DNA of 64,000 bases from Prevotella vespertina. Lineage in GTDB: Bacteria > Bacteroidota > Bacteroidia > Bacteroidales > Bacteroidaceae. The stretch is from positions 1 through 64,000 of the forward strand of contig NZ_VVIQ01000011.1 of assembly GCF_009728485.1 (NCBI RefSeq). Reading direction: 5' to 3'. A program made the translations under genes and the position numbers. Below, in pieces: positions 36,803 to 46,039 of this stretch. How positions within the stretch are numbered: position 1 is the first letter of the stretch; each line of letters opens with the position of its first letter. The notes beneath the pieces were generated by a model. That model made no database searches, was not told where the DNA came from, and was given only the letters and a program-made list of their open reading frames with translations.

Positions 36803-37819
36803 ATGAAGAGATATATTCTTTTAGTCGTTAGTTTGGTTACGCTCTCATGCTCTTTTCTGCATGCACAACAGGTTCTTAAAGGGCGCAATGGTAATATTGT
36901 TGTAAAGAAAGACTCCCTACTTCGTGCCATGACAGCCTTTACTAGTCCAGCAACTGGGGGTAGTTGGTATTCGGAGGCAGTCAACGCTTATCAAGAAGCA
37001 TTGGGAGATAATGTACAAGTTTATAGCATGATAGTACCCACTTCTACGGCTTATTATTGGCCAGAAAACTATCAAGGAGTAGCCAATTTGCCACAACGTC
37101 CAGTCATTCAAAATATGTATGACAAGATGAATAATAGGATTAAAAAGATTGATTTATGGGACTTGTTAGAATGTCATAAGGCTGAGAACATCTATGCAAG
37201 AACGGATCATCATTGGTTGCCATTGGGGGCTTATTATGCAGCTGAACTCTTTGCGCAGGTAGCCAAAGTTCCTTTCCGCCCACTATCTGCTTATGACAAG
37301 CATGTTATTCATCGTTTTGTTGGGAGTATGGCACGCTTCTCTGGGATTGCTCAGTTGCGTCAATCGCCTGAAGACTTTGTATTCTATACTCCAACCGATA
37401 GTTCTTATACAACCACATACGTCGAACATATATTACAAAACAAGCAGGTTGTTGGTGTAAAACCAGCTTATGAAGGAAAGTTCTTCTTTGCTTATGGCGA
37501 TGGAAACGGCAATGCTTATTGTACTTTCATGGGGGGAGATATTCGTACAACACATGTTGCCACGGGAGTAAAGAATGGTCGACGACTACTTGTTATAAAG
37601 GATAGCTTTGGTAATGCAATCCCTGGTTACCTCTTCTATTCATTTGAAGATCTATACGTTGTAGACTTTCGTTATTTCCAAGAAAACATTTTAGAGTATA
37701 TTCGTGAACACCAGATAACGGACTTACTCATCGTGAATAATATTCAACATGCTTATACACGAACCACTGCGCGTTCGTTAGTTGAGATGTTAGAACGCCC
37801 AACAACACATAAAGACTGA
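36803..37819 (+). CDS. DHHW family protein (AlgX/AlgJ-like)
   Basis: 338 residues from the ATG at 36803 (a TTG at 36791 is less likely). A signal peptide ends near SFLHAQQ. It has an SGNH-like fold as in AlgJ/AlgX: ARTDHHWLPLGAYYAAELFAQ (near 140) is the family DHHW motif and VIKDSFGNAIPGYL (near 265) the serine motif. It transfers acyl groups to a polysaccharide in the periplasm. It follows the MBOAT gene by 12 bases and has a longer paralogue behind it, sharing DHHW-x-PLGAYYAA. Confidence 0.85.
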   Translation: MKRYILLVVSLVTLSCSFLHAQQVLKGRNGNIVVKKDSLLRAMTAFTSPATGGSWYSEAVNAYQEALGDNVQVYSMIVPTSTAYYWPENYQGVANLPQRPVIQNMYDKMNNRIKKIDLWDLLECHKAENIYARTDHHWLPLGAYYAAELFAQVAKVPFRPLSAYDKHVIHRFVGSMARFSGIAQLRQSPEDFVFYTPTDSSYTTTYVEHILQNKQVVGVKPAYEGKFFFAYGDGNGNAYCTFMGGDIRTTHVATGVKNGRRLLVIKDSFGNAIPGYLFYSFEDLYVVDFRYFQENILEYIREHQITDLLIVNNIQHAYTRTTARSLVEMLERPTTHKD

Positions 37820-37821
37820 TT

Positions 37822-39144
37822 ATGAAACAAGACAATATCTATATCGTTGTAATATCTATCGCATTCTTTGTTCTGACCTGTATCTTCAATTTTCTACCAC
37901 GTAGCACATACTCTGCTCTGGAAAAGCGTGACCTTAAACAGTTTCCTGCTTACTCCTTGGAGGATGTGAAATCGGGTGACTTTACAAAGAATATTAATTC
38001 CTGGTTTAGCGATAGTGAGCCTTTTCGTGACTTCTTCATGCAGGTGAGTATGAAACAGAAGGATCTTCTTGGAATTACAAAGATGGGTGAAGAGAAGGTG
38101 AAGTTTCATGCTTCTGTTGCCACAGGGAAGGCTACGAATAATCCAATGGATGAGAGTGGAGATAATGGAAGAGAGATAGAAGGGTACAAGAATACGTCTA
38201 CTGCCAATGAAAATGCTAAGATTGCTAACCTCGGAATCGTCATCGTTGGCAGTGGTAAAGAGGTGCGTGCACTAATGGCGTATGGTGGTGGTGCAGAAGG
38301 AGGAGTGGCTTATGCTGAGGCTGCTAATACTTATAAGAAAGCCTTTGGATCGAAAGTGAATGTGTATAGTATGGTCATTCCAACTGCTATAGAGTTCTAT
38401 TGTCCAGAACAGGCAAAGAGTTGTACACATAGTCAGAGTGCCACTATCACGAACATTTATCACCATTTAGCAAAGGATGTGCAGGCTGTTAACGTATATA
38501 CTCCTATCGGGAAACATGCGAAAGAGCCAATCTATTTGCGTACAGATCACCATTGGGCACCACTTGGAGCATACTATGCTGCACAGGAGTTTGCACGTGT
38601 GGCAAAGGTGCCGTTCCGCACACTTAGCAGCTATGAAAAGCGTGTTGTGCATGGTTATGTGGGGAGTATGTATGGTTAGGCACATGATATTTCGTTAAAG
38701 AATGCACCGGAAGATTTCGTCTTTTATGTACCTAAGGATGTGAAGTATACCACCCTTTATCAAGAGTATAAACTCGATAAGGACTATAATATTCAGGGTG
38801 AAGGTCGGAGTTTCGAAGGGCAATTCTTCGTCCATTATAGGGATGGTAGCAGTGGGGCTTATTGCACGTTTATGGGTGGAGATGCGAAGATTACGACCAT
38901 TACAACATCCACGCATAATGGAAGGAGATTGTTAATTCTGAAGGATAGTTTCGGTAATGCACTCCCTGGTTATCTGTTTTATAGCTTCGAACAGATATTT
39001 GTTGTGGATAGTCGTTACTTCGCAAAGAATATGAAACAATATGTTCGTGAGAACAAGGTGACAGATATTCTTTTTGCTTATAATATCTTTAATGCTTACT
39101 CAACAAAGGTTGCGAATAAATTAGAAAGTCTACTTGATCAATAA
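37822..39144 (+). pseudogene. Second DHHW protein, interrupted by in-frame TAG
   Basis: One continuous frame of 440 codons broken only by a TAG at 38677-38679 (...GSMYG*AHDISLKNAPEDFVFY...). Before the stop: an N-terminal membrane segment (ISIAFFVLTCIFNFLP), then a ~90-residue domain absent from the first copy, the glycine-rich SGKEVRALMAYGGG, and RTDHHWAPLGAYYAAQEFA. After it: the serine motif LKDSFGNALPGYLFYS. The first copy reads GSMARFSGIA at the matching site, so the TAG probably replaced a sense codon. The truncated product lacks the serine motif and should be inactive. Could also be a sequencing error or stop-codon readthrough. Confidence 0.8.
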
Positions 39145-39253
39145 AGCTAATGATTATTCCCATCATGAATTGAGATATGCTCAGCATGATGGGATTCTTG
39201 TTTTTATAGGCGTCCGTGCTCTTTATTAATAATAGGTTTGGGTTGGTTAGGAT

Positions 39254-39341
39254 AAAGAAGAGGCTTCTCTGTATTTGAAGAGAGCCTCTCTTTACATAGA
39301 GGAAGGCCTTTTTTTGTATTGAAGAAAGCCTTCCGTAGAAT
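39254..39341. repeat. 22-bp tandem array, 4 units
   Basis: Units at 39254, 39276, 39298 and 39320, all of the GAAGAGAGCCTCTCTTT type, each nearly palindromic around GGCCTT or GCCTC. Confidence 0.85.
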
Positions 39342-39455
39342 CCACCTATTATTTACTTCAATTAGATGTCATGTTTTGTTAACTTGTCAACTAGTCTACT
39401 CGTGACTTAAACGAATCTAATTTTAAAATTACATCCAATGCTTTTCTCTTTTTCT

Positions 39456-39494
39456 GCCAATATGTCAGTTGTATGCCATTGGCACATCCTTTGT
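39456..39494 (+). promoter_or_regulatory. Possible sigma-54-like / heat-shock control region of dnaK
   Basis: TTGGCAC at 39479-39485, five bases, then TTTGT at 39490-39494 resembles the -24/-12 pair TGGCAC-N5-TTGC. TGCCAA at 39456 mirrors it. No TAnnTTTG -7 box is obvious before dnaK, making a special promoter plausible. Predicted leader ~120 nt. Confidence 0.4.
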
Positions 39495-39619
39495 CTAATA
39501 GTAGGCGTATGACGCTGTGAAAGCTAGCTAATCTAGCCCAGCGAGATAGCTTCGGCTGTCTTGAAGAACAGCGTGTTATAGCATTTAAATAGTAAATAAT
39601 AATAAAAGAATATACAATT

Positions 39620-41524
39620 ATGGGAAAGATTATTGGAATTGACTTAGGAACAACAAACTCTTGTGTTGCTGTATTTGAAGGTAACGAGCCAGTAGTAATT
39701 GCTAACAGCGAAGGTAAGCGTACAACACCTTCTGTTGTAGGCTTCGTTGAAGGTGGCGAACGTAAGGTAGGTGACCCTGCTAAGCGTCAGGCTATCACAA
39801 ACCCAGAGAAGACCATCTACTCTATTAAGCGTTTCATGGGTGAGACCTACGACCAGTGTAAGAAAGAGGCTGAGCGTGTTCCATTCAAGGTTGTTAATGA
39901 AGGTGGTTATCCACGTGTACAGATTGACGACCGCAAATATACTCCACAGGAGATTTCTGCTATGATTCTGCAGAAGATGAAGAAGACTGCTGAGGACTAC
40001 CTCGGCCAAGAAGTAACTGATGCAGTTATCACTGTACCTGCTTACTTCTCTGACTCACAGCGTCAGGCTACCAAAGAAGCTGGTCAGATTGCAGGTCTTA
40101 ATGTACAGCGTATCGTGAATGAGCCTACTGCCGCAGCACTTGCTTACGGTGTTGATAAGGCTAATAAGGATATGAAGATTGCCGTATTCGACCTTGGTGG
40201 TGGTACGTTCGATATCTCTATCCTTGAGTTCGGTGGCGGTGTATTCGAGGTACTCTCTACAAATGGTGATACTCACCTTGGTGGTGATGACTTCGACCAA
40301 GTAATCATCGATTGGTTGGTTAATGGCTTTAAGGCTGAAGAAGGTGTTGACCTCACAAAGGATCCAATGGCAATGCAACGTCTGAAGGAGGCTGCTGAGA
40401 AGGCTAAGATAGAGTTGTCAAGCTCTTCTTCTACTGAGATTAACTTGCCTTACATCACTGCAGAAGGTGGCGTTCCAAAGCACTTGGTAAAGACTTTGAC
40501 TCGCTCACAGTTCGAGCAGTTGGCACATAGCCTTATCCAAGCTTGTCTCGTTCCATGCCAGAATGCTATCCGCGACGCTAAGTTGCAGACATCAGATATC
40601 GATGAGGTTATCCTCGTAGGTGGTTCAAGCCGTATTCCTGCAGTGCAGACTTTGGTTAAGAACTATTTCGGTAAGGAGCCTTCAAAGGGTGTTAACCCTG
40701 ATGAGGTGGTTGCTGTTGGTGCAGCTATTCAGGGTGCTATCCTTAATAAGGAGAGCGGTGTAGGCGATATCGTATTGCTCGACGTTACTCCATTGACCCT
40801 CGGTATCGAGACAATGGGTGGTGTGATGACAAAGCTTATCGATGCTAACTCTACTATCCCTTGCAAGAAGAGTGAAGTGTTCTCTACCGCAGCTGATAAC
40901 CAGACAGAGGTTACTATCCACGTTCTTCAAGGTGAGCGTCCAATGGCAGCACAGAACAAGTCTATCGGTCAGTTCAACTTGACAGGTATTGCTCCAGCTC
41001 GCCGTGGTGTTCCACAGATTGAGGTAACATTCGATATTGATGCTAACGGTATCCTCAACGTATCTGCTAAGGATAAGGCAACAGGTAAGGAGCAGAGCAT
41101 CCGCATCGAGGCTTCAAGCGGTTTGAGCGAGGATGAAATCAACCGTATGAAGGCTGAGGCTGAGCAGAACGCTGAGAACGACAAGAAGGAACGTGAGAAG
41201 ATTGACAAGCTGAACCAGGCTGACTCAATGATCTTCACCACCGAGAACTTCTTGAAGGACAACGGTGATAAGATTCCTGCCGACCAGAAGTCAGGTATCG
41301 AGTCTGCTCTCCAGCAGCTCAAGGATGCTCACAAGTCTGGTGACGTTGCAGCTATCGACACAGCTATCAACAACCTCAACACCGTTATGCAGGCAGCATC
41401 ACAGCAGATGTACAGCCAGGCAGGTGCACAGGCAGGTCCTCAGCCAGGCGCAGATGCTGGTCAGCAGGAGCAGCCAAAGCAGGATGACACCATCCAAGAT
41501 GCAGACTTTGAGGAAGTGAAGTAA
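39620..41524 (+). CDS. dnaK: Chaperone DnaK (Hsp70)
   Basis: 634-residue ATP-dependent chaperone that folds nascent and stressed proteins with DnaJ and GrpE (neither is in the window). N-terminal ATPase begins [18 protein letters not shown]; further signatures [16 protein letters not shown] (near 190) and [16 protein letters not shown] (near 333). The substrate-binding domain has [14 protein letters not shown] (near 387). The C-terminal tail is rich in Q, A and G and ends [13 protein letters not shown]. Strong codon bias indicates high expression. Confidence 0.98.
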   Translation: MGKIIGIDLGTTNSCVAVFEGNEPVVIANSEGKRTTPSVVGFVEGGERKVGDPAKRQAITNPEKTIYSIKRFMGETYDQCKKEAERVPFKVVNEGGYPRVQIDDRKYTPQEISAMILQKMKKTAEDYLGQEVTDAVITVPAYFSDSQRQATKEAGQIAGLNVQRIVNEPTAAALAYGVDKANKDMKIAVFDLGGGTFDISILEFGGGVFEVLSTNGDTHLGGDDFDQVIIDWLVNGFKAEEGVDLTKDPMAMQRLKEAAEKAKIELSSSSSTEINLPYITAEGGVPKHLVKTLTRSQFEQLAHSLIQACLVPCQNAIRDAKLQTSDIDEVILVGGSSRIPAVQTLVKNYFGKEPSKGVNPDEVVAVGAAIQGAILNKESGVGDIVLLDVTPLTLGIETMGGVMTKLIDANSTIPCKKSEVFSTAADNQTEVTIHVLQGERPMAAQNKSIGQFNLTGIAPARRGVPQIEVTFDIDANGILNVSAKDKATGKEQSIRIEASSGLSEDEINRMKAEAEQNAENDKKEREKIDKLNQADSMIFTTENFLKDNGDKIPADQKSGIESALQQLKDAHKSGDVAAIDTAINNLNTVMQAASQQMYSQAGAQAGPQPGADAGQQEQPKQDDTIQDADFEEVK

Positions 41525-41541
41525 AATTAGAATAGAATAAT

Positions 41542-41576
41542 AATCCCAGTAGTTTAAAATATTACTGGGATTTTTT
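41542..41576 (+). terminator. dnaK terminator
   Basis: AATCCCAGTA/TACTGGGATT stem with a T6 run, directly before the next gene. Confidence 0.9.
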
Positions 41577-41589
41577 GTATTTTATTAAT

Positions 41590-42198
41590 ATGGAATGGGT
41601 AGAAGCATTTGAGTCTAAAGTAGAAGTAAAGCTTCCTGAGTCTTCTAAAAAGGCTAAGGATATTATTGAAAAGATAAAAGATAACTGGAAAGGAACTTTT
41701 CTTGATGGAGGTAAAATAATAAAAGAGGGGTTAAGGACGAAAAAGTTATTTGATTTATTGACAGAATTAGGAGATAAGCAAGGATATAAAGTCTATTCGC
41801 ATAGTTTATCTGACGAATTTAGAAGTATCCCTGGTAATGATAAGTTCGTCAATAGAGAATGGATGTATGATTTGTGTTGGTATAGGGAAGATGAAACCTT
41901 TCTGTATGGTCTAAAAAGTTTAGATCTTGCGGTAGAATCAGAGTGGAGAAATAATAGAGGAGGAGATAAATATGGAGCTATTAAATATGATTTCCAGAAA
42001 TTGTTAGTTGCAAACATGGGATTATGTTTAATGGTCTTTAAAGTTACAGAAGAGGGAAGGAAGAGTTTATCTACGTATTTTGAGCAAGTATATGAAATAT
42101 ATGAAGGTCATAAAAGTAATATCCTTTTTGTCGCATTCTCCCAAAGGGGGAAGACATTTTATTACAGTTACTTGTCTCCCAAGGGAAAAGACGTGTAA
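41590..42198 (+). CDS. Hypothetical protein
   Basis: 202 residues from the ATG at 41590; a TTG at 41575 lies in the dnaK terminator. Not recognised. It is charged and mostly alpha/beta: the N-terminus is lysine-rich (SKVEVKLPESSKKAKDIIEKIKDN), the middle reads NREWMYDLCWY and LDLAVESEW, and the end has ILFVAFSQRGKTFYYSYL. The pattern D-L-x-W ... L-A-V-E-S-E-W is reminiscent of E-containing restriction-like folds but no clear motif is seen. AT-rich codons unlike dnaK, so probably acquired. Confidence 0.65.
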   Translation: MEWVEAFESKVEVKLPESSKKAKDIIEKIKDNWKGTFLDGGKIIKEGLRTKKLFDLLTELGDKQGYKVYSHSLSDEFRSIPGNDKFVNREWMYDLCWYREDETFLYGLKSLDLAVESEWRNNRGGDKYGAIKYDFQKLLVANMGLCLMVFKVTEEGRKSLSTYFEQVYEIYEGHKSNILFVAFSQRGKTFYYSYLSPKGKDV

Positions 42199-42665
42199 AG
42201 TATCTCGTTCTTTGGATTAACTTAAGTAATCATAAAACCCCAAACCTATTTCCCTTGAATAAGACAACAAATTAACCTGCGACTACGCACACAGTGCTGG
42301 CTCTCGCTGTGAGTCAGCCAGTGTTATTATAACACAACCTATAGACTTGCTCGGATAGAATAAGAATCAGTGAATAGGTCCAGAATCTGTATGTGGTAAT
42401 GAGTGCACAGTTTGACAATTCATGATAACTATTCCTATAATGAAATGTTTTGATGAAGAGTCTATTGTCTGTTATCATATCTTTACTCAACATGGGATAA
42501 TCTAAATCAAAAATATATCAGACATACAGTATTTTAAGTATATTATTTTGGCTCTTTGCGATGTAGGAAGTACATTTGTGACGATTTTGTAATACATTGG
42601 TTATTACTGTTCATGTACGTCTTGTTATTGACGTAATCACTGATTATTGATAGCATCAAAGCAAT
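42199..42665. other. Non-coding gap with palindrome
   Basis: 470 bases, AT-rich, no gene. Contains the CTGGCT palindrome at 42291-42325; nothing else recognised. Confidence 0.5.
42291..42325. repeat. CTGGCT...AGCCAG palindrome, left copy
   Basis: ACAGTGCTGGCT pairs with AGTCAGCCAGTGTT. GAGTCAGCCAGTGTT and about 25 following bases are shared with the copy at 43566-43600, so the CPBP gene lies between two direct copies. Confidence 0.7.
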
Positions 42666-43496
42666 ATGAAAGAAAACATCGTCATCAAGTATCGACATAC
42701 GGTACTTTTCTATCTCTTAGCAACCTTTATCCCATGGATATTCTGGTTTGCTGCAAGTTATGTAAGTCATCATGTAGTTTATTCGGAAAGCACATGGGTA
42801 GCTCCATTGTTGGGGCTGGCAGGACTTTTCTTCCCAATGTTTCTGACCATTATTTTGGTTTTTCAACGTAAGGAACTACGGAAAGACTTTCTTGGGAGAT
42901 TCCTAAACTTGTCTTCCGATAAGTGGCAATATTATTTCACAGCCTGCCTACTGATGCCAGCAAGTATCTTGTGTGCTATGGCAGTTTCTCTGTTGTTCGG
43001 TTACAGTCCATCGCAATTCATTATTACAGGTCATTACACCTTTACTTCGGGTGTCTTTCCTGTATGGTTTCTCCTTATTCTTGCACCTACACTTGAGGAA
43101 CTTGCGTGGCATGGTTATGGAACAGACTGTCTCCGTTCTCGAATGAGTCTCTTCAAAACATCTATGCTGTTTGCAGCTTATTGGGCAGTTTGGCATTTTC
43201 CCCTTGCAGGTATTAAGGGTTATTATCACGCTAATGTGGTGAGTGAGGGCTGGCTTTATAGTCTGAACTTCATCGTGAGTATTTTCCCTTTTGTTATCTT
43301 GATGAATTGGCTTTATTATAAAACCAACCGAAATATCCTCGTAGCTATTATCTTTCACATTACGGCAGGTTATTTCAATGAAATATTTGCAACTCACCCC
43401 GATAGCAAGTGTATACAGACGGTATTACTGCTTATCGTGTCTGTTATCATTGTAGTTAAAGAACGTCGACTGTTCTTTAGCCGAGCGTTGGAGTAG
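42666..43496 (+). CDS. CPBP family intramembrane protease
   Basis: 276 residues, 7-8 membrane segments. LAPTLEELAWHGYG (near 137-150) carries the E-E-x-x-x-R/H-type motif; AYWAVWHFPLAG (near 170) and FHITAGYFNEIF (near 230) supply the histidines and asparagine of the CPBP/Abi (CaaX-like) family. Such proteins process small peptides or confer immunity to them. Related direct palindromes flank the gene, and a decayed paralogue lies at 51024-51320, which suggests mobility or duplication. Confidence 0.85.
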   Translation: MKENIVIKYRHTVLFYLLATFIPWIFWFAASYVSHHVVYSESTWVAPLLGLAGLFFPMFLTIILVFQRKELRKDFLGRFLNLSSDKWQYYFTACLLMPASILCAMAVSLLFGYSPSQFIITGHYTFTSGVFPVWFLLILAPTLEELAWHGYGTDCLRSRMSLFKTSMLFAAYWAVWHFPLAGIKGYYHANVVSEGWLYSLNFIVSIFPFVILMNWLYYKTNRNILVAIIFHITAGYFNEIFATHPDSKCIQTVLLLIVSVIIVVKERRLFFSRALE

Positions 43497-43565
43497 AGTG
43501 GTACTCACCTCAAGATATTTAAATCTTAGTTCCAAGAAGAATACAATTATTTAGGTATTAACTGT

Positions 43566-43600
43566 ACACTGGCTGGCACTCACAGAGAGTCAGCCAGTGT
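43566..43600. repeat. CTGGCT...AGCCAG palindrome, right copy
   Basis: ACACTGGCTG (43566-43575) pairs with CAGCCAGTGT (43591-43600); it could also end CPBP transcription. Confidence 0.75.
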
Positions 43601-43699
43601 TTGTATTATACAGCCTATATAATGCTTGATGTGAACGCGAAAATGTTATTTACTCTTTTCTGTAAATCTCTTATCTACTACACTAAGTTTGAAAACGGT

Positions 43700-43782
43700 T
43701 TGCTGTCATTTTTAACATTTGCTGCAGATGCTTGTTTGTCAGAATGTTAGAATAGGTAAAAGGCTGACAGTAGTGACAGCAA
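43700..43782 (-). repeat. 83-bp element, copy 2 (inverted)
   Basis: On the minus strand: begins TTGCTGTCACTACTGTCA, ends AATGTTAAAAATGACAGCAA, 83 bases. It faces copy 3 at 46065-46147 across the DUF6078-VapE islet. Confidence 0.7.
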
Positions 43783-43805
43783 AATAAAAATAATTCGTGA
43801 AAAAC

Positions 43806-43837
43806 TTGACAAGGGGTATCTCTGTGTTGTATCTTTG
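43806..43837 (+). promoter_or_regulatory. Promoter of the DUF6078 gene
   Basis: TTG at 43806-43808, 21-base spacer, TATCTTTG at 43830-43837; leader of ~95 nt. Confidence 0.75.
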
Positions 43838-43937
43838 CAAGCAGAAATAAGGAAGAATAACGACACGCTAAGTGTGATTTCCTACAAACTAACCGCATCT
43901 TCCTTTTTGAATTTATTTTTCTTAAATCATTCTATTT

Positions 43938-44360
43938 ATGTGTACAGATTTTTCTAACATGCCCAAAGACTGGGCAGTGTGCTTTATGCACGATTGTATT
44001 CTCAAAGAGCAGTGCCTACGTTATTATGCGGCTAAGACACTCTCTATTAGCCAACATTCAGCATTGACCGTTCTTCCCTCTACTCGTTCTGGCAATAGCT
44101 GTAAGGAGTTTCACACAATGAAGAAAGAACGATTGGCGTGGGGATTCTCGCACCTTTTCGATGATGTGAAGCATAGTGACTACCACTCTCTGCGTAGTAC
44201 TATGGAGAGTCATTTCGGAAGTCGCTTTGTTTATTATCGTTACCATCGAGGAATTAATAAACTGAGTGAGGGTGAACAGAAATGGGTTGACAAACTCTTC
44301 CAGCATTATGGCTATGCTACCCCACGTGTTTATGATAACTACCAGACGTGCTGGAAATAA
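43938..44360 (+). CDS. DUF6078 family protein
   Basis: 140 residues, soluble. The start MPKDWAVCFMHDCILKEQCLRYYAA gives a Cys-rich cluster (C-x4-C-x5-C pattern) that may bind zinc; another cysteine follows in GNSCKEF. The rest (WGFSHLFDDV, FVYYRYHRGINKLSEGEQKWVDKLFQHYG) fits the Bacteroidales DUF6078 family as I recall it. Function unknown; it has its own promoter and sits with a VapE-type gene inside an inverted pair of 83-bp elements. Confidence 0.7.
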   Translation: MCTDFSNMPKDWAVCFMHDCILKEQCLRYYAAKTLSISQHSALTVLPSTRSGNSCKEFHTMKKERLAWGFSHLFDDVKHSDYHSLRSTMESHFGSRFVYYRYHRGINKLSEGEQKWVDKLFQHYGYATPRVYDNYQTCWK

Positions 44361-44498
44361 TAGTTGTGCTTTCGGGAAGGAGTTAAGGAGTGAAAGGGAG
44401 TAATAGGAGTTAAGACATTAGCACGTTTTGTAAGAGAAAGAAAAGGTAACCTTTGCGTTACGAAGTTGATATAGTAATCTGTTATAGAGGTCTTGTTT

Positions 44499-44722
44499 CT
44501 GTGGTGCTAACGCTCCGCACATCATGTGTTGATGCTCCGCACGTGTGGTGCTGGTGGACAGGATAATAAAAGACATAGTAACATGTTAACTTATTCTGTG
44601 TTCCAGTAGACATAATGACATAAGGTCAGAGGGAAAAGACAAAGTAAGAGTTTAACTTTTCTATGGCTTGTTAGCCAGAATGACATAAGGACAGATTTTA
44701 GAAAGACATAATAACAGATTAA
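44499..44722. repeat. 22-bp tandem array, 3 + 7 units with 66-bp super-period
   Basis: Three GC-richer units (GTGGTGCTAACGCTCCGCAC type) at 44499, 44521 and 44543; after a 4-bp phase jump seven units from 44569. In the second block units 1, 4 and 7 match (AAAGACATAGTAAC type), as do 2/5 and 3/6 (AATGACATAAGG), so the array repeats every three units. Confidence 0.85.
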
Positions 44723-44794
44723 CCTTTTCACTCTTTCTCCTTTCTCACAAGCAACTTGTTCACTCGTAAACTTGTCAACTTAAAACTATCGTAT

Positions 44795-46039
44795 ATGCAA
44801 TACAAGAATCTTAAGAATATTAAAGCTGAAAATCAGCGTAACCGACAGTCGGAAAGACTTAAAAATGATATTACTCGTCGTCTGCTCAACTATCTTGAGC
44901 GGAAGTATGAAATGCGGTATAACACCGCTTTGGGGTGTACGGAAATCCGAAAGGCAGGGAGTGATAAACCTTTTGTGGCTGCGGATGAACGGATGCGCAA
45001 CACAATCGCTATAAAGGCGCGTCTTGATGGGATTGATGTGTGGGATAAAGACATCCGACGATACACGGAGTCGGGGTTTGTCAAGACTTTTAATCCTGTG
45101 GACGACTTCCTCAATAGCCTGCGAGGACGATGGGACGGAAAGGACCATATCAAGGCTTTGGCAGACTGTGTTCCTAATGATAACGCACGATGGGCAGACT
45201 GGTTTCACACGTGGTTTCTGGCGATGGTGGCACAATGGATGGGCTTGGATAATGCACATGGTAACAGTGTGGCACCGCTACTCATCTCACGACAGGGTTA
45301 TAGGAAGTCTACCTTCTGCAAACGCTTGCTGCCCGAAGCGTTGCAGTGGGGCTATAACGATAATCTTATCATGAGTGAGAAGCAGAATACGTTGCGGGCA
45401 ATGACTCAGTCGCTGCTGATAAATATTGATGAGTTCAATGCCCTGTCGGCAAAGACACAAGACGGTTTTTTGAAGAATGTCATGCAGCTTGCAAGTATCA
45501 AACTCCGTCAGCCTTATCGTCAGCAGCAGCTTACGTTGCCACGTGTTGCCTCTTTCATTGCCACAGCGAATATTTCGGATGTCTTTAGCGATCCCAGTGG
45601 TTGCCGTCGTTTTATAGCGGTTACGCTGACTGGTCCAATCCGTCTGCCCGACCGCATAGACTATGAGCAACTCTATGCGCAGGCTGTTGCTGAATTAGAT
45701 AGTGGTAGACGTTATTGGTTTGATGAGGCTGACACCCAAGAGATTATGGAGAATAACCAGCATTATCAGCAACGCACTCCTGCCGAAGCCCTCTTTTTGG
45801 ATTGTTTCTCTATTCCAAAGGACTTGACCAAGGGTGCCTACATGACTGCCGCCTCTATCTTCAGCCTACTTCGTCAGCGATATGGCAGTCAACTGAACCT
45901 GACAAGTCTTTCCCATTTCGGTCGTGTCCTTGCCAATATCCCGAACCTCCATAGTAAACATTCTTCGCATGGCACAGAGTATTTGGTAGCAGTACGTAGT
46001 AGCTTTAGCCAGTCTACCTCTCCCATCTTAAATCGTTAG
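44795..46039 (+). CDS. VapE/DUF3987-type helicase-like protein
   Basis: 414 residues from the ATG at 44795. It matches the virulence-associated E family, an SF3-like P-loop ATPase seen in phages and islands. VDDFLNSLRGRWDGKDHI (near 105) opens the domain; the P-loop is atypical: SRQGYRKSTFCKRLLP lacks the usual G before K. LLINIDEFNAL near 210 is Walker B and FIATANISDVFSDPSGCRRFIAV near 250 the sensor/arginine region. C-terminal ~100 residues look like a winged helix. Bacteroidales carry many such genes beside DUF6078 or HU genes. Replication of a mobile element is possible. Confidence 0.8.
   Translation: MQYKNLKNIKAENQRNRQSERLKNDITRRLLNYLERKYEMRYNTALGCTEIRKAGSDKPFVAADERMRNTIAIKARLDGIDVWDKDIRRYTESGFVKTFNPVDDFLNSLRGRWDGKDHIKALADCVPNDNARWADWFHTWFLAMVAQWMGLDNAHGNSVAPLLISRQGYRKSTFCKRLLPEALQWGYNDNLIMSEKQNTLRAMTQSLLINIDEFNALSAKTQDGFLKNVMQLASIKLRQPYRQQQLTLPRVASFIATANISDVFSDPSGCRRFIAVTLTGPIRLPDRIDYEQLYAQAVAELDSGRRYWFDEADTQEIMENNQHYQQRTPAEALFLDCFSIPKDLTKGAYMTAASIFSLLRQRYGSQLNLTSLSHFGRVLANIPNLHSKHSSHGTEYLVAVRSSFSQSTSPILNR

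Larger units (their letters stand above)
39145..39619. other. Gap with 22-bp array and dnaK promoter region
   Basis: 475 bases without a gene. It contains the array at 39254-39341 and, before dnaK, an inverted TGCCAA...TTGGCA pair (39456-39484) with a sigma-54-like site. Confidence 0.6.
43497..43937. other. Gap with palindrome, 83-bp element and promoter
   Basis: 440 bases holding the right CTGGCT palindrome (43566-43600), 83-bp element copy 2 (43700-43782) and a promoter (43806-43837). Confidence 0.65.

Noticed and set aside
39644-40009. Antisense frame in dnaK
   Set aside because: Shadow of a codon-biased gene.
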